Below, piece by piece: positions 1 through 7,866 of a stretch of DNA of 64,000 nt. This stretch comes from Enterococcus plantarum (GTDB lineage Bacteria > Bacillota > Bacilli > Lactobacillales > Enterococcaceae): assembly GCF_001730295.1 (NCBI RefSeq), contig NZ_MIKA01000023.1, positions 186,001 to 250,000 on the forward strand. The letters run 5' to 3'. The notes under the pieces were generated by a model. The model was not told the origin of the DNA. It ran no database searches and was given only the letters and a program-made list of their open reading frames with translations. The translations under genes and the position numbers were made by a program. Within the stretch, counting starts at the first letter, position 1. Every line of letters starts with the position of its first letter.

Positions 1-355
1 CCATTACTGAAATTTTATCGTCTTCATCACGTTTTGCATTGATTGCGGCACGCATAAATTCAGCATTTGTAATTCCTGGAATTTCACTTGGGTATTGCAT
101 TGCAAGGAATAAACCTAAACGGGCACGTTCGTCCACTTCAAGATCTAATACATTTTCGCCATCAAACAAGATTTCGCCTTCTGTGACTTCATAATTAGGA
201 TTTCCCATGATCGCAGCAGATAAGGTTGATTTACCTGTTCCGTTTGGCCCCATGATTGCGTGGATTTCACCTGTTTTCATGGTCAGGTTAACCCCTTTTA
301 AAATCTTTTTATCTTCGATTGATACGTGCAAATTTTTAATTTCTAAAACGGACAT
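1..355 (-). CDS. sufC: SufC, Fe-S assembly ATPase (5' part only)
   Basis: ABC-type ATPase of the SufBCD complex, which builds Fe-S clusters in the cytoplasm. The reading begins [19 protein letters not shown], carries the Walker A motif GPNGTGKST at about residue 36 and a SufC-like Q-loop stretch ([12 protein letters not shown]). The frame runs off the left edge after about 118 codons, so the signature motif, Walker B and the rest of a suf operon would lie outside. The ATG is preceded by GGAGG at a normal distance. It is the first gene of its transcript, because a promoter and a palindrome lie directly upstream. Family assignment is secure; only the N-terminal half is visible. Confidence 0.93.
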   Translation of the reverse strand, partial: MSVLEIKNLHVSIEDKKILKGVNLTMKTGEIHAIMGPNGTGKSTLSAAIMGNPNYEVTEGEILFDGENVLDLEVDERARLGLFLAMQYPSEIPGITNAEFMRAAINAKRDEDDKISVM

Positions 356-386
356 GTACAATTCCCTCCAACTTAAAATTATTGTT

Positions 387-430
387 TTATCGTTCTCATT
401 CATTTTATCCTAATTGAGAATGATAAGCAA
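387..430 (-). promoter_or_regulatory. suf promoter with overlapping palindromic operator
   Basis: On the minus strand TTGCTT (425-430) and TAAAAT (402-407) are separated by 17 bp. An inverted repeat, TTATCATTCTCA / TGAGAACGATAA (11 of 12 positions pair, arms 415-426 and 387-398), brackets the -10 box. The arms look like Fur- or PerR-type half-sites (TGAGAATGATAA). A metal- or redox-responsive repressor is inferred from sequence likeness only. Confidence 0.7.
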
Positions 431-614
431 TCTCTTTACTAGAATAATTCTTATTTAGTCTAGCTTTTCTTTGTGAAAAAATAGACTTAATTAGAATCTT
501 TCTAAAATGGCTATCTATACTTTCATTAAAAATTACTTTTTTCCTTTTTACATGAAAACAGCCACAAAATTGAACAAAAGATCTATTTCATTTCGATATT
601 ATTTCAACTCGAAC

Positions 615-656
615 AAAAAATCTGAAACAAGCAGTTTAAGCACTTGTTTCAGATTT
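615..656 (-). terminator. Rho-independent terminator of metNIQ
   Basis: Stem arms TCTGAAACAAG and CTTGTTTCAGA enclose a short loop and are followed on the minus strand by a T run. It lies just after the metQ stop codon. Confidence 0.85.
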
Positions 657-661
657 CATTT

Positions 662-1513
662 TTATTTATTTACTGGTTTTACTGATCCATCCCATTTTTT
701 AAGAATCCAATCTTGAACTTCTTTACTGTGCAATGCATCTACTAATTTTTTGATTTTATCACTATCTTTGTCTTCTGAACGAACAGCCACAATATTTACA
801 TAGGGTGAGTTATCTTTTTCAAGTAACACTGAATCTTTCAAAGGGTTTAAACCTGCACTATATGCAAAGTTTGCATTGATTGCGACAAGATCTGCTTCGT
901 CATTATTATATGTTGTTGTTAGAACTTCTGGATTGATATTATGGATAAACTTCAAGTTTTTAGGATTTTTATCGATATCTTCAAACGTTGCTGTTTCTAA
1001 ATCAACCCCATCTTTGACCGTTACTAAATCAGCATCTTGTAAAATTGTAATGATACGACCCCAGTCAGATTCTGAATTTGAGGTAATGACTGTTGCCCCC
1101 TCTTTTAAGTCTTTGATATCTTTGATTCGTTTTGAATAAAGACCCATTGGCTCGATATGAATACCACCAGCATTTGCGAAATCATAGTTGTTTTCTTTAA
1201 CTTGTAAATTAAAGTAAGGGATATGTTGGAAGTAATTTGCATCGATATCGCCTTCAGCTAGGTTTTTATTTGGCAAAATATAATCATCGAATTGAACGAT
1301 TTCTAAATCAATGCCTTCTTTCTTAAGAATGGGTTTTACTTGTTCTAAAATTTCTGCATGGGGGGAAGCAGATGCGCCAACTTTTAGAACAGAAGATTCT
1401 TTTTCAGAGCCAGCTGATTGACTATCATCTGTTTTGTCTTTTGATCCACCACAAGCGACTAAGCCAAACGCCACAACTGCTAATGTTGCTAAACCGAATA
1501 ATTTCTTTTTCAT
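662..1513 (-). CDS. metQ: MetQ, methionine-binding lipoprotein
   Basis: Substrate-binding lipoprotein (NlpA/MetQ family, 283 aa) of the methionine ABC importer. It begins MKKKLFGLATLAVVAFG with a lipobox LVAC, so it should be lipid-anchored outside the membrane. The start at 1513 is chosen over an in-frame ATG five codons upstream because a GGAGG lies 8 bases before it. Conserved family stretches such as SASPHAEIL and NYFQHIPYF are present. It is the last gene of metN-metI-metQ and is followed by a strong terminator. Ligand specificity for methionine is inferred from the family and from the T-box upstream of the operon. Confidence 0.93.
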   Translation of the reverse strand: MKKKLFGLATLAVVAFGLVACGGSKDKTDDSQSAGSEKESSVLKVGASASPHAEILEQVKPILKKEGIDLEIVQFDDYILPNKNLAEGDIDANYFQHIPYFNLQVKENNYDFANAGGIHIEPMGLYSKRIKDIKDLKEGATVITSNSESDWGRIITILQDADLVTVKDGVDLETATFEDIDKNPKNLKFIHNINPEVLTTTYNNDEADLVAINANFAYSAGLNPLKDSVLLEKDNSPYVNIVAVRSEDKDSDKIKKLVDALHSKEVQDWILKKWDGSVKPVNK

Positions 1514-1548
1514 ATTTACTTCCTCCAATTGTTTTCTATTTTGATTGT

Positions 1549-2238
1549 TTATCGTTTGTCAGAACGTTTCACTAATTGATCACCGACAAATTGAATGATA
1601 AACACAATAATTAAGATTAAAACAGTAGCTATCAACGTAACGGTATTATTGTTACGGCTGAACCCTTCTTGATAAGCTAAGCCACCAAGTCCACCACCGC
1701 CAATGATTCCTGCCATTGCAGTAAAACCAATCATCGTAATTGTTGTAAGTGTCACACCAGATAGTAGTGCTGGGGTACTTTCGGGAATGAGTACTTTAAA
1801 GATTTTTTGGATTCTAGAAGCACCCATTGCATCTGCCGCTTCCAACACCCCACTGTCAACTTCACGAAACGCAATTTCAACTAAGCGAGCATAAAATGGT
1901 GCTGCTGATACGATTAATGAAGGAATTGCTGCTGTTGCGCCGATTCCTGTCCCAACTAGTTTTCTTGAGAAATCCATCAATAAGATAATCAAAACAATAT
2001 ACGGAATCGATCGAAAAATATTACTAACAACTGACAAAATACTGTAACATACCTTTGCATATGGTGATTTATTACGACTTAAGCTATACAGTAATAGCCC
2101 TAACAAAAATCCGATAATAATAACAAAAATCATCGCAACAATCGTCATGAATAATGTATCAATTGCGGCTTGTTTCATTGATTCTGGATTCACCCGACTG
2201 AAATTTAAGTACTTCTCTACAAATGTTTCATTCGCCAC
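1549..2238 (-). CDS. metI: MetI, methionine ABC transporter permease
   Basis: Integral membrane permease (229 aa, BPD_transp_1 fold) of the methionine importer. Five or so hydrophobic segments are visible, and the EAA loop that docks the ATPase reads EAADAMGASRIQKIFKVL. Translation starts at GTG, preceded by GGAGGTGA, and the start lies inside the end of metN (11-bp overlap), which implies translational coupling. metQ follows about 35 bases downstream. Length is close to that usual for MetI (about 220 aa). Confidence 0.94.
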   Translation of the reverse strand: MANETFVEKYLNFSRVNPESMKQAAIDTLFMTIVAMIFVIIIGFLLGLLLYSLSRNKSPYAKVCYSILSVVSNIFRSIPYIVLIILLMDFSRKLVGTGIGATAAIPSLIVSAAPFYARLVEIAFREVDSGVLEAADAMGASRIQKIFKVLIPESTPALLSGVTLTTITMIGFTAMAGIIGGGGLGGLAYQEGFSRNNNTVTLIATVLILIIVFIIQFVGDQLVKRSDKR

Positions 2239-3265
2239 GGTGAATCACCTCCAAACCTACTTCTTTTTCTTTGAAGAACGTTACTGCTTTTTCTACTTCA
2301 ATCGATGATCCAGTGATCATGACTGTAAGTGTGCCAAATGCACCTTCTTTAGCCTGTTGCACTTGTCCTTGAACCACATTGATATCTACAGCAAACTTTC
2401 GAATTGCTTGTGAAATGACAGGCTCATTTGCATTGTCTCCACTGAATTGAAGTGTCGCTACAAGTCCCGCTGGATTTTCCTGAATCAGCTCTTGTAATAA
2501 CTCTTCTGTGTCTTCTTTAGGTTCTAATTCTTGTTGGACAAAGCGTTTTGTAACAGCTTGTTTAGGATCTCTAAAGACTTCTAAAACGTCACCTTCTTCT
2601 ACAATTTGTCCTAATTCCATCACGGCAACTTTATTGCAAATCTTGCGAATCACATGCATCTCGTGGGTAATCAAAACAATTGTTAAATTCAGTGTTTTGT
2701 TGATTTCTAACAGTAGATCCAATACTTCATCCGTCGTTTGCGGATCTAGTGCACTCGTTGCTTCGTCACAAAGCAAGATTTCAGGATTATTCGCTAACGC
2801 TCTAGCAATCCCTACACGCTGCTTTTGCCCACCAGATAATTGGCTTGGGTAAGCATCCCCACGACCTTCTAATCCAACTAAACTTAAAAGTTCCTGGGCC
2901 CGTTCTTTTCTCACGTTCTTTGGAACATTGGCAAGTTCTAAAGGGAGCATAATGTTTTCTAGAATCGTTCTTGACCATAATAAATTAAAATGTTGAAAGA
3001 TCATCCCAATTTTTTTTCGAAATTGACGTAGTTCACGGTTCGCCATTTGTGCAACATTTTGCCCTTGGACAACGACTTCACCTTGCGTTGGCAATTCTAA
3101 ACCGTTTAATAAACGAACCAATGTACTTTTACCGGCACCAGAATAGCCGACGATGCCATAAATATCTCCTCGATCGACTGTCAATGAAACATCACTCACA
3201 GCTGTTACTTGTCCACTTTTACCAGAAAATTCTTTTTTTACGTGTTGTAATTCAATTAGAGGCAT
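2228..3265 (-). CDS. metN: MetN, methionine ABC transporter ATPase
   Basis: ATP-binding subunit (345 aa). The N-terminal ABC domain shows Walker A GYSGAGKST, signature LSGGQKQRVGIARAL and Walker B ILLCDEATSALD. The last 80 residues or so form the NIL (C2) domain, known in MetN to bind methionine and inhibit transport. It heads the metNIQ operon. Its 5' leader is unusually long: about 720 bases separate it from the T-box terminator, and most of that is a tandem repeat. No closer promoter was found. Confidence 0.95.
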   Translation of the reverse strand: MPLIELQHVKKEFSGKSGQVTAVSDVSLTVDRGDIYGIVGYSGAGKSTLVRLLNGLELPTQGEVVVQGQNVAQMANRELRQFRKKIGMIFQHFNLLWSRTILENIMLPLELANVPKNVRKERAQELLSLVGLEGRGDAYPSQLSGGQKQRVGIARALANNPEILLCDEATSALDPQTTDEVLDLLLEINKTLNLTIVLITHEMHVIRKICNKVAVMELGQIVEEGDVLEVFRDPKQAVTKRFVQQELEPKEDTEELLQELIQENPAGLVATLQFSGDNANEPVISQAIRKFAVDINVVQGQVQQAKEGAFGTLTVMITGSSIEVEKAVTFFKEKEVGLEVIHRGE

Positions 3266-3370
3266 TTTTTCCCCTCCGCTTTCTTTGGTTTTGCTTCTTT
3301 TTTATTATACTACATGCTTTGCGCTGTGTTGTGAAATAATAGACAGATTAATTATCTTATTTTTCATCGG

Positions 3371-3963
3371 GCACGTTTACTTCTTGTGCCACTCGTCTAC
3401 CTTTTTTGACGTAGTAACTTGATGGTGATTCGCTAGTAAGGGAACTTCTCTCACTTCATTCGCCAAGTATTGTTCATCATCTACTCTGGTACGCTTACTT
3501 CTTGTGCCACTCGTCTACCTTTTTTGACGTAGTAACTTGATGGTGATCCACTAGTAAGGGAACTTCTCTCACTTCGTTCGCCAAGTATTGTTCATCATCT
3601 ACTCTGGTACGCTTACTTCTTGTGCCACTCGTCTACCTTTTTTGACGTAGTAACTTGATGGTGATCCACTAGTAAGGGAACTTCTCTCACTTCGTTCGCC
3701 AAGTATTGTTCATCATCTACTCTGGTACGCTTACTTCTTGTGCCACTCGTCTACCTTTTTTGACGTAGTAACTTGATGGTGATCCACTAGTAAGGGAACT
3801 TCTCTCACTTCGTTCGCCAAGTATTGTTCATCATCTACTCTGGTACGCTTACTTCTTGTGCCACTCGTCTACCTTTTTTGACGTAGTAACTTGATGGTGA
3901 TTCACTAGTAAGGAAACTTCTCTCACTTCGTTCGCCAAGTATTGTTCATCATCTACTCTGGTA
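3371..3963. repeat. Five tandem copies of a 118-bp unit
   Basis: The word TTCTTGTGCCACTCGTC recurs at 3381, 3499, 3617, 3735 and 3853, always 118 bases apart. The three middle copies are almost identical; the first and last differ by a few bases (for example GATTCGCTAG or GATTCACTAG against GATCCACTAG). The array lies between the T-box terminator and metN, inside the metNIQ 5' leader. The part of the unit around CTCACTTCGTTCGCCAAGTA also occurs once between atpE and atpF. No open frame spans the array, and its function is unknown. Confidence 0.95.
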
Positions 3964-3987
3964 AAGCCAGTCGTAGTGATTCACAAT

Positions 3988-4034
3988 AAAAAGCCTCCGT
4001 CCCTGTCATTAATCTGACATAAGGACGAAAGCTT
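3988..4034 (-). terminator. T-box-controlled terminator of metNIQ
   Basis: On the minus strand AAGCTTTCGTCC pairs with GGACGGAGGCTT (12 pairs allowing G-U), with an inner TGTCA/TGACA stem, followed by TTTTT. The 5' arm overlaps the conserved T-box sequence, as expected for the terminator half of a T-box switch. Confidence 0.85.
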
Positions 4035-4269
4035 GTCTTTCGTGTTACCACCTTGATTTACTATTATTTCACAATAATAGCCTTATACAGTACTTGAACT
4101 CGTATACTGTCGTGCTATAACGGGCACTCCCGTAATAAGTTCACATCTGCTCACTTATTCCGCTCAAAGACCATCTTCCATCTCAACTATGTTGCCTATT
4201 TTCAGCAATCAAGGCTCTCTTCAAACACGTTTGACATGTACTCTTCTTTTCAAAGCTTTTACTTTTATT
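3988..4269 (-). promoter_or_regulatory. T-box riboswitch leader, probably tRNA-Met
   Basis: The leader RNA is read on the minus strand from about 4269. It contains a stem I region with GAGAGCC and a distal GATTGCTGAAAATAGGC loop, and the T-box core AAGGTGGTAACACG (about 4040-4054), followed by the terminator. A candidate AUG specifier lies in GAAGATGGTC (CAT on the plus strand at 4172-4174). T-boxes pair with uncharged tRNA and prevent termination. A methionine specifier fits the downstream metNIQ genes. The T-box call is firm; the exact specifier register is inferred. Confidence 0.88.
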
Positions 4270-4275
4270 GATGAA

Positions 4276-4304
4276 ATTATAGCAATATACAAATAGCTTG
4301 TCAA
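4276..4304 (-). promoter_or_regulatory. Promoter of the T-box/metNIQ transcript
   Basis: Perfect consensus boxes on the minus strand: TTGACA (4299-4304), 17-bp spacer, TATAAT (4276-4281). The -35 box begins only three bases after the gcvH stop codon, so no terminator can fit between the two transcription units. Confidence 0.9.
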
Positions 4305-4307
4305 TTA

Positions 4308-4643
4308 TTATACTTGGGTTAATTCTGATTCATCAATGTCCGTGAGGATAGCAATCCAGGCATTTTTTTGTTCTGCATCATCTAACACACTAGGGTCTTG
4401 CGCAGCTGCTTCATTAATCGCTGCGATCGTTCCGCTAATGGGACTACTAAATTCACTGACAGCTTTTTCAGCTTCCAATTCAATCAGCGAATCCCCTTTT
4501 TCCAACGTTTGACCAACTTTAGGCATTGTTGCAAAAGTGATGTTTCCTAGGTCTTCTTGTGCTTCATTCGTTAAACCAATCTTATAGCCAGCATCTGTTT
4601 TTAAAACCCATAAACTATCGATTATTTTCAATTCTTCAGCCAT
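4308..4643 (-). CDS. gcvH: GcvH-like lipoyl-carrier protein
   Basis: A 111-aa protein of the glycine cleavage H-protein family. The lipoyl-lysine hairpin reads IELEAEKAVSEFSSPISG, with the lysine at about residue 60. No gcvT or gcvP is present here. Lone GcvH proteins in Gram-positive bacteria can act as a lipoate relay to other enzymes, which is the more likely role. It is somewhat shorter than typical GcvH (about 125-130 aa). Its ATG overlaps the preceding stop codon by one base (TAATG), so it is translationally coupled to the ArsC-like gene. The same pairing exists in Bacillus subtilis (yusH-yusI), close to its met importer genes. Confidence 0.85.
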   Translation of the reverse strand: MAEELKIIDSLWVLKTDAGYKIGLTNEAQEDLGNITFATMPKVGQTLEKGDSLIELEAEKAVSEFSSPISGTIAAINEAAAQDPSVLDDAEQKNAWIAILTDIDESELTQV

Positions 4644-4999
4644 TAGTCAATAGCTCCTTCATAGTCAGATTCTTTAAACCCGTTTGCTAAAAATTGATCT
4701 CCTTTAACAAAAATCGGACGTTTGATCAACATACCATCGGTTGCCAGTAATTCACTTGCTTCTTTGATTGAAAAGTCATTGACTTTATCTTTCAGTCCTT
4801 GTTCTCTATAACGAATACCGCTTGTATTAAAGAAACGGCGGACTGGTAAATCACTTTGTTCCATCCAACTTGCTATTTGTTTAGCTGTAGGTGGATGTTC
4901 GATCATATCAATCGTTTCGTATTTTACCTGCTGTTGATCTAACCAAGCTTTTGCTTTCTTACAAGTCGAACATTTTGGATACCAGAAAAATGTGTACAT
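4643..4999 (-). CDS. ArsC/Spx-family thioredoxin-fold protein (YusI-like)
   Basis: A 118-aa protein with the family pattern MYTFFWYPKCSTCKKAKAWL: a CxxC motif near the N-terminus, then KRPIFVKGDQFLANGF, as in the ArsC/Spx/MgsR family. The start at 4999 is chosen because AGAAGG lies 7 bases upstream; an in-frame ATG 18 bases earlier lacks a good site. It sits between rodA and gcvH. The YusI subgroup has no established reaction. True arsenate reduction is unlikely with no ars genes nearby, and an Spx-like RNA polymerase contact is possible but not shown. Confidence 0.8.
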   Translation of the reverse strand: MYTFFWYPKCSTCKKAKAWLDQQQVKYETIDMIEHPPTAKQIASWMEQSDLPVRRFFNTSGIRYREQGLKDKVNDFSIKEASELLATDGMLIKRPIFVKGDQFLANGFKESDYEGAID

Positions 5000-5017
5000 T
5001 TCAACGCCTTCTTTCAT

Positions 5018-6202
5018 TTAATAGTCTTCAATCGTTGCTTCTTTTTGATATTTCATTGACATAATCAATCCTACACCTAACATATTTCCTAAAATCGAGG
5101 AACCACCTTGGCTAATAAATGGTAACGGAATCCCTGTTAATGGTAGAAGTCCGATATTCGCTCCTATATTTTCAAATACGTGGAATAGAATCATCATGAT
5201 GATTCCAGTTGCAATGTAGGCGTAAAATTCATTATTTGTGTCAAAACACACACGAATCATGCGATAAATCAAGATAAAGTAGAGTAAAATAATAAAGCAA
5301 CCGCCAATGAAACCAAAGTTCTCACCTACAACAGTAAAAATCATATCTGACTCTCTAACCGGTACATAAACATCACTGACATTAAATCCTTTGCCAAGTA
5401 AACCGCCAGAACCAATTGCAGTGATTGCTAAAGCTGGCTGGAATGAACGGTCTGGATCATGATGGAAAGGATTCATCCATAAATCGATTCGATCAAACTG
5501 ATACGGTTTAAATCCAACAGAATAAAGAAATTCCCGTCCAGTTGTTGTCGTTACTAAGTAAATCGTTCCTGCTCCAACTAGTAACGCGGCCAAAAAAGTC
5601 GGCAAGATAATTTTCCAAGAAATTCCCGACATCAGAAATACTCCGCCAAAAATGGCTAGAAAGACTAGCATCGTCCCAAAATCATCTTGGAGTAAAATCA
5701 AGATAATCACCGGCATCGTAACCAACAACATTTTGCCAATCAGCCAAAAATCAGATTTTACTGTCCGATTGACATTCTTCACATTGTGCATCGTCACTAC
5801 ATAAGCCAGCATCAAAATGAATGCTACCTTCATTAATTCCGAAGGTTGAAAAGTCGTTCCGCCAATACTGATCCAGTTTTTAGAGCCTGTTTGCGCCTCT
5901 AGATACGGATCATAAAATTTTAGAAGCAAACCCATCATAATCAACCCAATCACATAAAACACCGGGGTCAATCGCCAGAGGAGCTTAGAGCTGAAATGCA
6001 TGACAATCACAATACTAACACCGCCAACCAAATACCATAATCCTTGTTTCATGAGCATATTGCCGATTTCTGGTCGATTTGGATCATTGCTCAATGCTAC
6101 ATAAAGTGATAGTATTCCGATGATTGAAAGAAGGAATACCGGTAAGATCACACCATAATCGATTCTATTATCTAAATTACGCATTAGTTTATTTTTATTC
6201 AT
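5018..6202 (-). CDS. rodA: SEDS-family peptidoglycan glycosyltransferase (RodA type)
   Basis: A 394-aa polytopic membrane protein with about ten hydrophobic segments. The family signature GIPLPFISQGGSSILGNM lies near the C-terminus, and the long extracellular loop contains DRIDLWMNPFHHDPDRSFQPALAITAIGSGG. SEDS proteins polymerise glycan strands from lipid II together with a class B PBP. RodA is favoured over FtsW because it is not in a dcw cluster and has no long C-terminal tail, but the choice is tentative. The ArsC-like and gcvH genes follow closely and probably share the transcript. Confidence 0.85.
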   Translation of the reverse strand: MNKNKLMRNLDNRIDYGVILPVFLLSIIGILSLYVALSNDPNRPEIGNMLMKQGLWYLVGGVSIVIVMHFSSKLLWRLTPVFYVIGLIMMGLLLKFYDPYLEAQTGSKNWISIGGTTFQPSELMKVAFILMLAYVVTMHNVKNVNRTVKSDFWLIGKMLLVTMPVIILILLQDDFGTMLVFLAIFGGVFLMSGISWKIILPTFLAALLVGAGTIYLVTTTTGREFLYSVGFKPYQFDRIDLWMNPFHHDPDRSFQPALAITAIGSGGLLGKGFNVSDVYVPVRESDMIFTVVGENFGFIGGCFIILLYFILIYRMIRVCFDTNNEFYAYIATGIIMMILFHVFENIGANIGLLPLTGIPLPFISQGGSSILGNMLGVGLIMSMKYQKEATIEDY

Positions 6203-6312
6203 TCGTCATCCCTTTTCCTTAAATCATACGCCTTTTATTATAACTTTCTATAGGAAGAAAAGAAAGTATAGTCTTGATGATTTTTGAAAAACTTTAAAGT
6301 ACAAATTGAGTC

Positions 6313-6341
6313 GTTATAATTGTATTTTTTTATTTTGACAA
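6313..6341 (-). promoter_or_regulatory. Promoter of the rodA operon
   Basis: On the minus strand TTGTCA (6336-6341) is followed after 17 bp by TATAAC (6313-6318), about 110 bases before the rodA ATG. A second TATAAT-like box lies nearer the gene but has no good -35. Confidence 0.55.
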
Positions 6342-6384
6342 ATGTGACGTTCAATAAACGCATAAATATCAATTTAGTTATACA

Positions 6385-6414
6385 TTGCATTGTTCCTCAG
6401 CAAAACTATATAAT
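6385..6414 (+). promoter_or_regulatory. Promoter of the 6439 lipoprotein gene
   Basis: TTGCAT (6385-6390), 18-bp spacer, TATAAT (6409-6414), ending 24 bases before the TTG start codon. It is divergent from the rodA promoter. Confidence 0.6.
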
Positions 6415-6438
6415 AACATTTAAAGGAGATGAATAACG

Positions 6439-7188
6439 TTGAAAAAGATTTACGTGTTGGGAATTAGTCTGCTTCTATTATCACTTGGTGGCTGTGGGAA
6501 GCCTACTGATAAAGAAAACAAATCTCAAGATTCAGATGAACCTTGGATCACGCTCGACAAAGATACGATTGAATCAGATGAAAATGGCCAATTTCAACTT
6601 ACTGGAAAAGCCAAATACAGCAGTTTTTCTGCTAGTATCATCCAAAATAAGAATGGCCTCAGTTTACAAGAACCACGAGGTGTGCTCAAAATTGAGAAAG
6701 ACGGTTCATTTATTTGGAAAAATATTTTTATAAATGGACAGGCACCTACAACAGATGTTTCTTTTTCAACTTATAAAGAAAAAGAAAAGATTCAATACCA
6801 AGTTAACGTTGATTATAGTAAATTCGTAGCTAAACAGGAAGAAAATAGGTTGATAGAAGAAGAAATCAACGCTACAATGCCTGCACTATTAGAAGAAATT
6901 ATTGCTTCTTCTGAAAGTATGATTATCAATATTGACAAAAAATATCATAGTTATCGGAGCTTGCTAGTAACAGTACCTTTAGATGTAAAGTATGAACGTA
7001 ATGGTATGAAGAAGAAATATATGGATACAATCGGCTTTCTAATTCAAGATAAAACGGCCAGTACATTATATCCAGATAAAAAGCAGATTCCTTATATCAC
7101 ATTCCGATATGACAAAACAAATGAAGTTTTAGGCGCTACTGATTTAATTAATCGAAGAAAATTCATTCTTTATGATGAAAGCAACTAG
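6439..7188 (+). CDS. Lipoprotein of unknown function
   Basis: A 249-aa protein starting at TTG with AAAGGAGATG upstream. The signal peptide MKKIYVLGISLLLLSLGG ends in a lipobox (LGGC), so it is probably anchored to the outer face of the membrane. The region from about residue 35 to 130 looks beta-rich (LTGKAKYSSFSASIIQNK), followed by a charged helix (EENRLIEEEINATMPALLEEII) and another strand-rich segment. I recognise no family. It stands alone on the plus strand with its own promoter and converges on the small gene at 7328. Confidence 0.75.
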   Translation: MKKIYVLGISLLLLSLGGCGKPTDKENKSQDSDEPWITLDKDTIESDENGQFQLTGKAKYSSFSASIIQNKNGLSLQEPRGVLKIEKDGSFIWKNIFINGQAPTTDVSFSTYKEKEKIQYQVNVDYSKFVAKQEENRLIEEEINATMPALLEEIIASSESMIINIDKKYHSYRSLLVTVPLDVKYERNGMKKKYMDTIGFLIQDKTASTLYPDKKQIPYITFRYDKTNEVLGATDLINRRKFILYDESN

Positions 7189-7233
7189 TGAGAATATACG
7201 TAAATGAAATAGTATTTCTATTGAATTTAAATG

Positions 7234-7282
7234 AAAAAAATAGGGGTGTGGGATTAAATGCTTCTGTCCCAGACTCCTATTC
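7234..7282 (-). terminator. Terminator of the 61-aa gene
   Basis: Stem AATAGGGGTGTGGGA / TCCCAGACTCCTATT with one mismatch, followed on the minus strand by seven T. The TGTCCCAGACTCC arm resembles the ends of the dispersed 170-bp element found elsewhere in the window. Confidence 0.75.
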
Positions 7283-7327
7283 AAATTCACCCTTTATATA
7301 GTCTGCTAAGTTATTACGAGAATCAAA

Positions 7328-7513
7328 TTATTCTACAAAATCTAAGACTTCTTCATAAGCTTCGATTTGCGCATACAAACGTTGGATCTGCAGTTCATTT
7401 TCAATGTAATTGATAGAGTTCCCAAGATTTTCTTGACGTTTGTCTTCTAAGCGTTCGACTTTTTTCTTTGCTTCATTGACTAATTTAGTGATTTTATCAA
7501 CATTTTCTGACAT
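7328..7513 (-). CDS. Small coiled-coil protein, unknown function
   Basis: A 61-aa, highly charged protein (MSENVDKITKLVNEAKKKVERL...) predicted to be almost wholly helical with heptad-like spacing of hydrophobic residues. No membrane segment or signal is seen. A GGAGG lies 8 bases before the ATG and a terminator follows, so it looks like a real monocistronic gene. I do not recognise the family. Confidence 0.7.
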   Translation of the reverse strand: MSENVDKITKLVNEAKKKVERLEDKRQENLGNSINYIENELQIQRLYAQIEAYEEVLDFVE

Positions 7514-7610
7514 GATGCATTCCTCCTATATACTTACTTCTTATTTAAGTGTAGGCTTATTTTTGCAAATATACAAAGATTATCTACGAATTTATTACAC
7601 TTCTTTATAA

Positions 7611-7650
7611 AAAGGCTCAACATCTTTAATTAACAAGATGTTGAGCCTTT
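7611..7650 (-). terminator. Terminator after tRNA-Thr
   Basis: AAAGGCTCAACATC pairs with GATGTTGAGCCTTT around a 12-base loop, with a T run on the minus strand. It lies a few bases after the 3' end of the tRNA gene. Confidence 0.85.
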
Positions 7651-7656
7651 ATTTTA

Positions 7657-7729
7657 TGCCAGCTGTAGGAATCGAACCTACGACCTACGCGTTACGAGTG
7701 CGTTGCTCTACCGACTGAGCTAAGCTGGC
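7657..7729 (-). tRNA. tRNA-Thr (anticodon CGU)
   Basis: A 73-nt cloverleaf: acceptor GCCAGCT / AGCTGGC with discriminator A, D-arm GCTC...GAGC, anticodon loop CTCGTAA giving anticodon CGT (reads ACG), and T-arm GTAGG TTCGAAT CCTAC. CCA is not encoded. The last anticodon-stem pair (31-39) is A-C rather than a Watson-Crick pair. Confidence 0.95.
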
Positions 7730-7866
7730 AATACAATGCAAATTATAGAACTAAACTTATTTTTTGTAAAGACAAAAACCTGTCTTTTTTTAAATAAATT
7801 TAGTTTTCTGAAATTTTTCTTTAAATGTGGTATAATAAAAGAAGTTAAGAAAGGAAGTTTTTTTGA

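Noticed and set aside
3049-3339. 96-codon plus-strand frame over the metN start
   Set aside because: Antisense to metN and its ribosome site; no start signal and biased composition.
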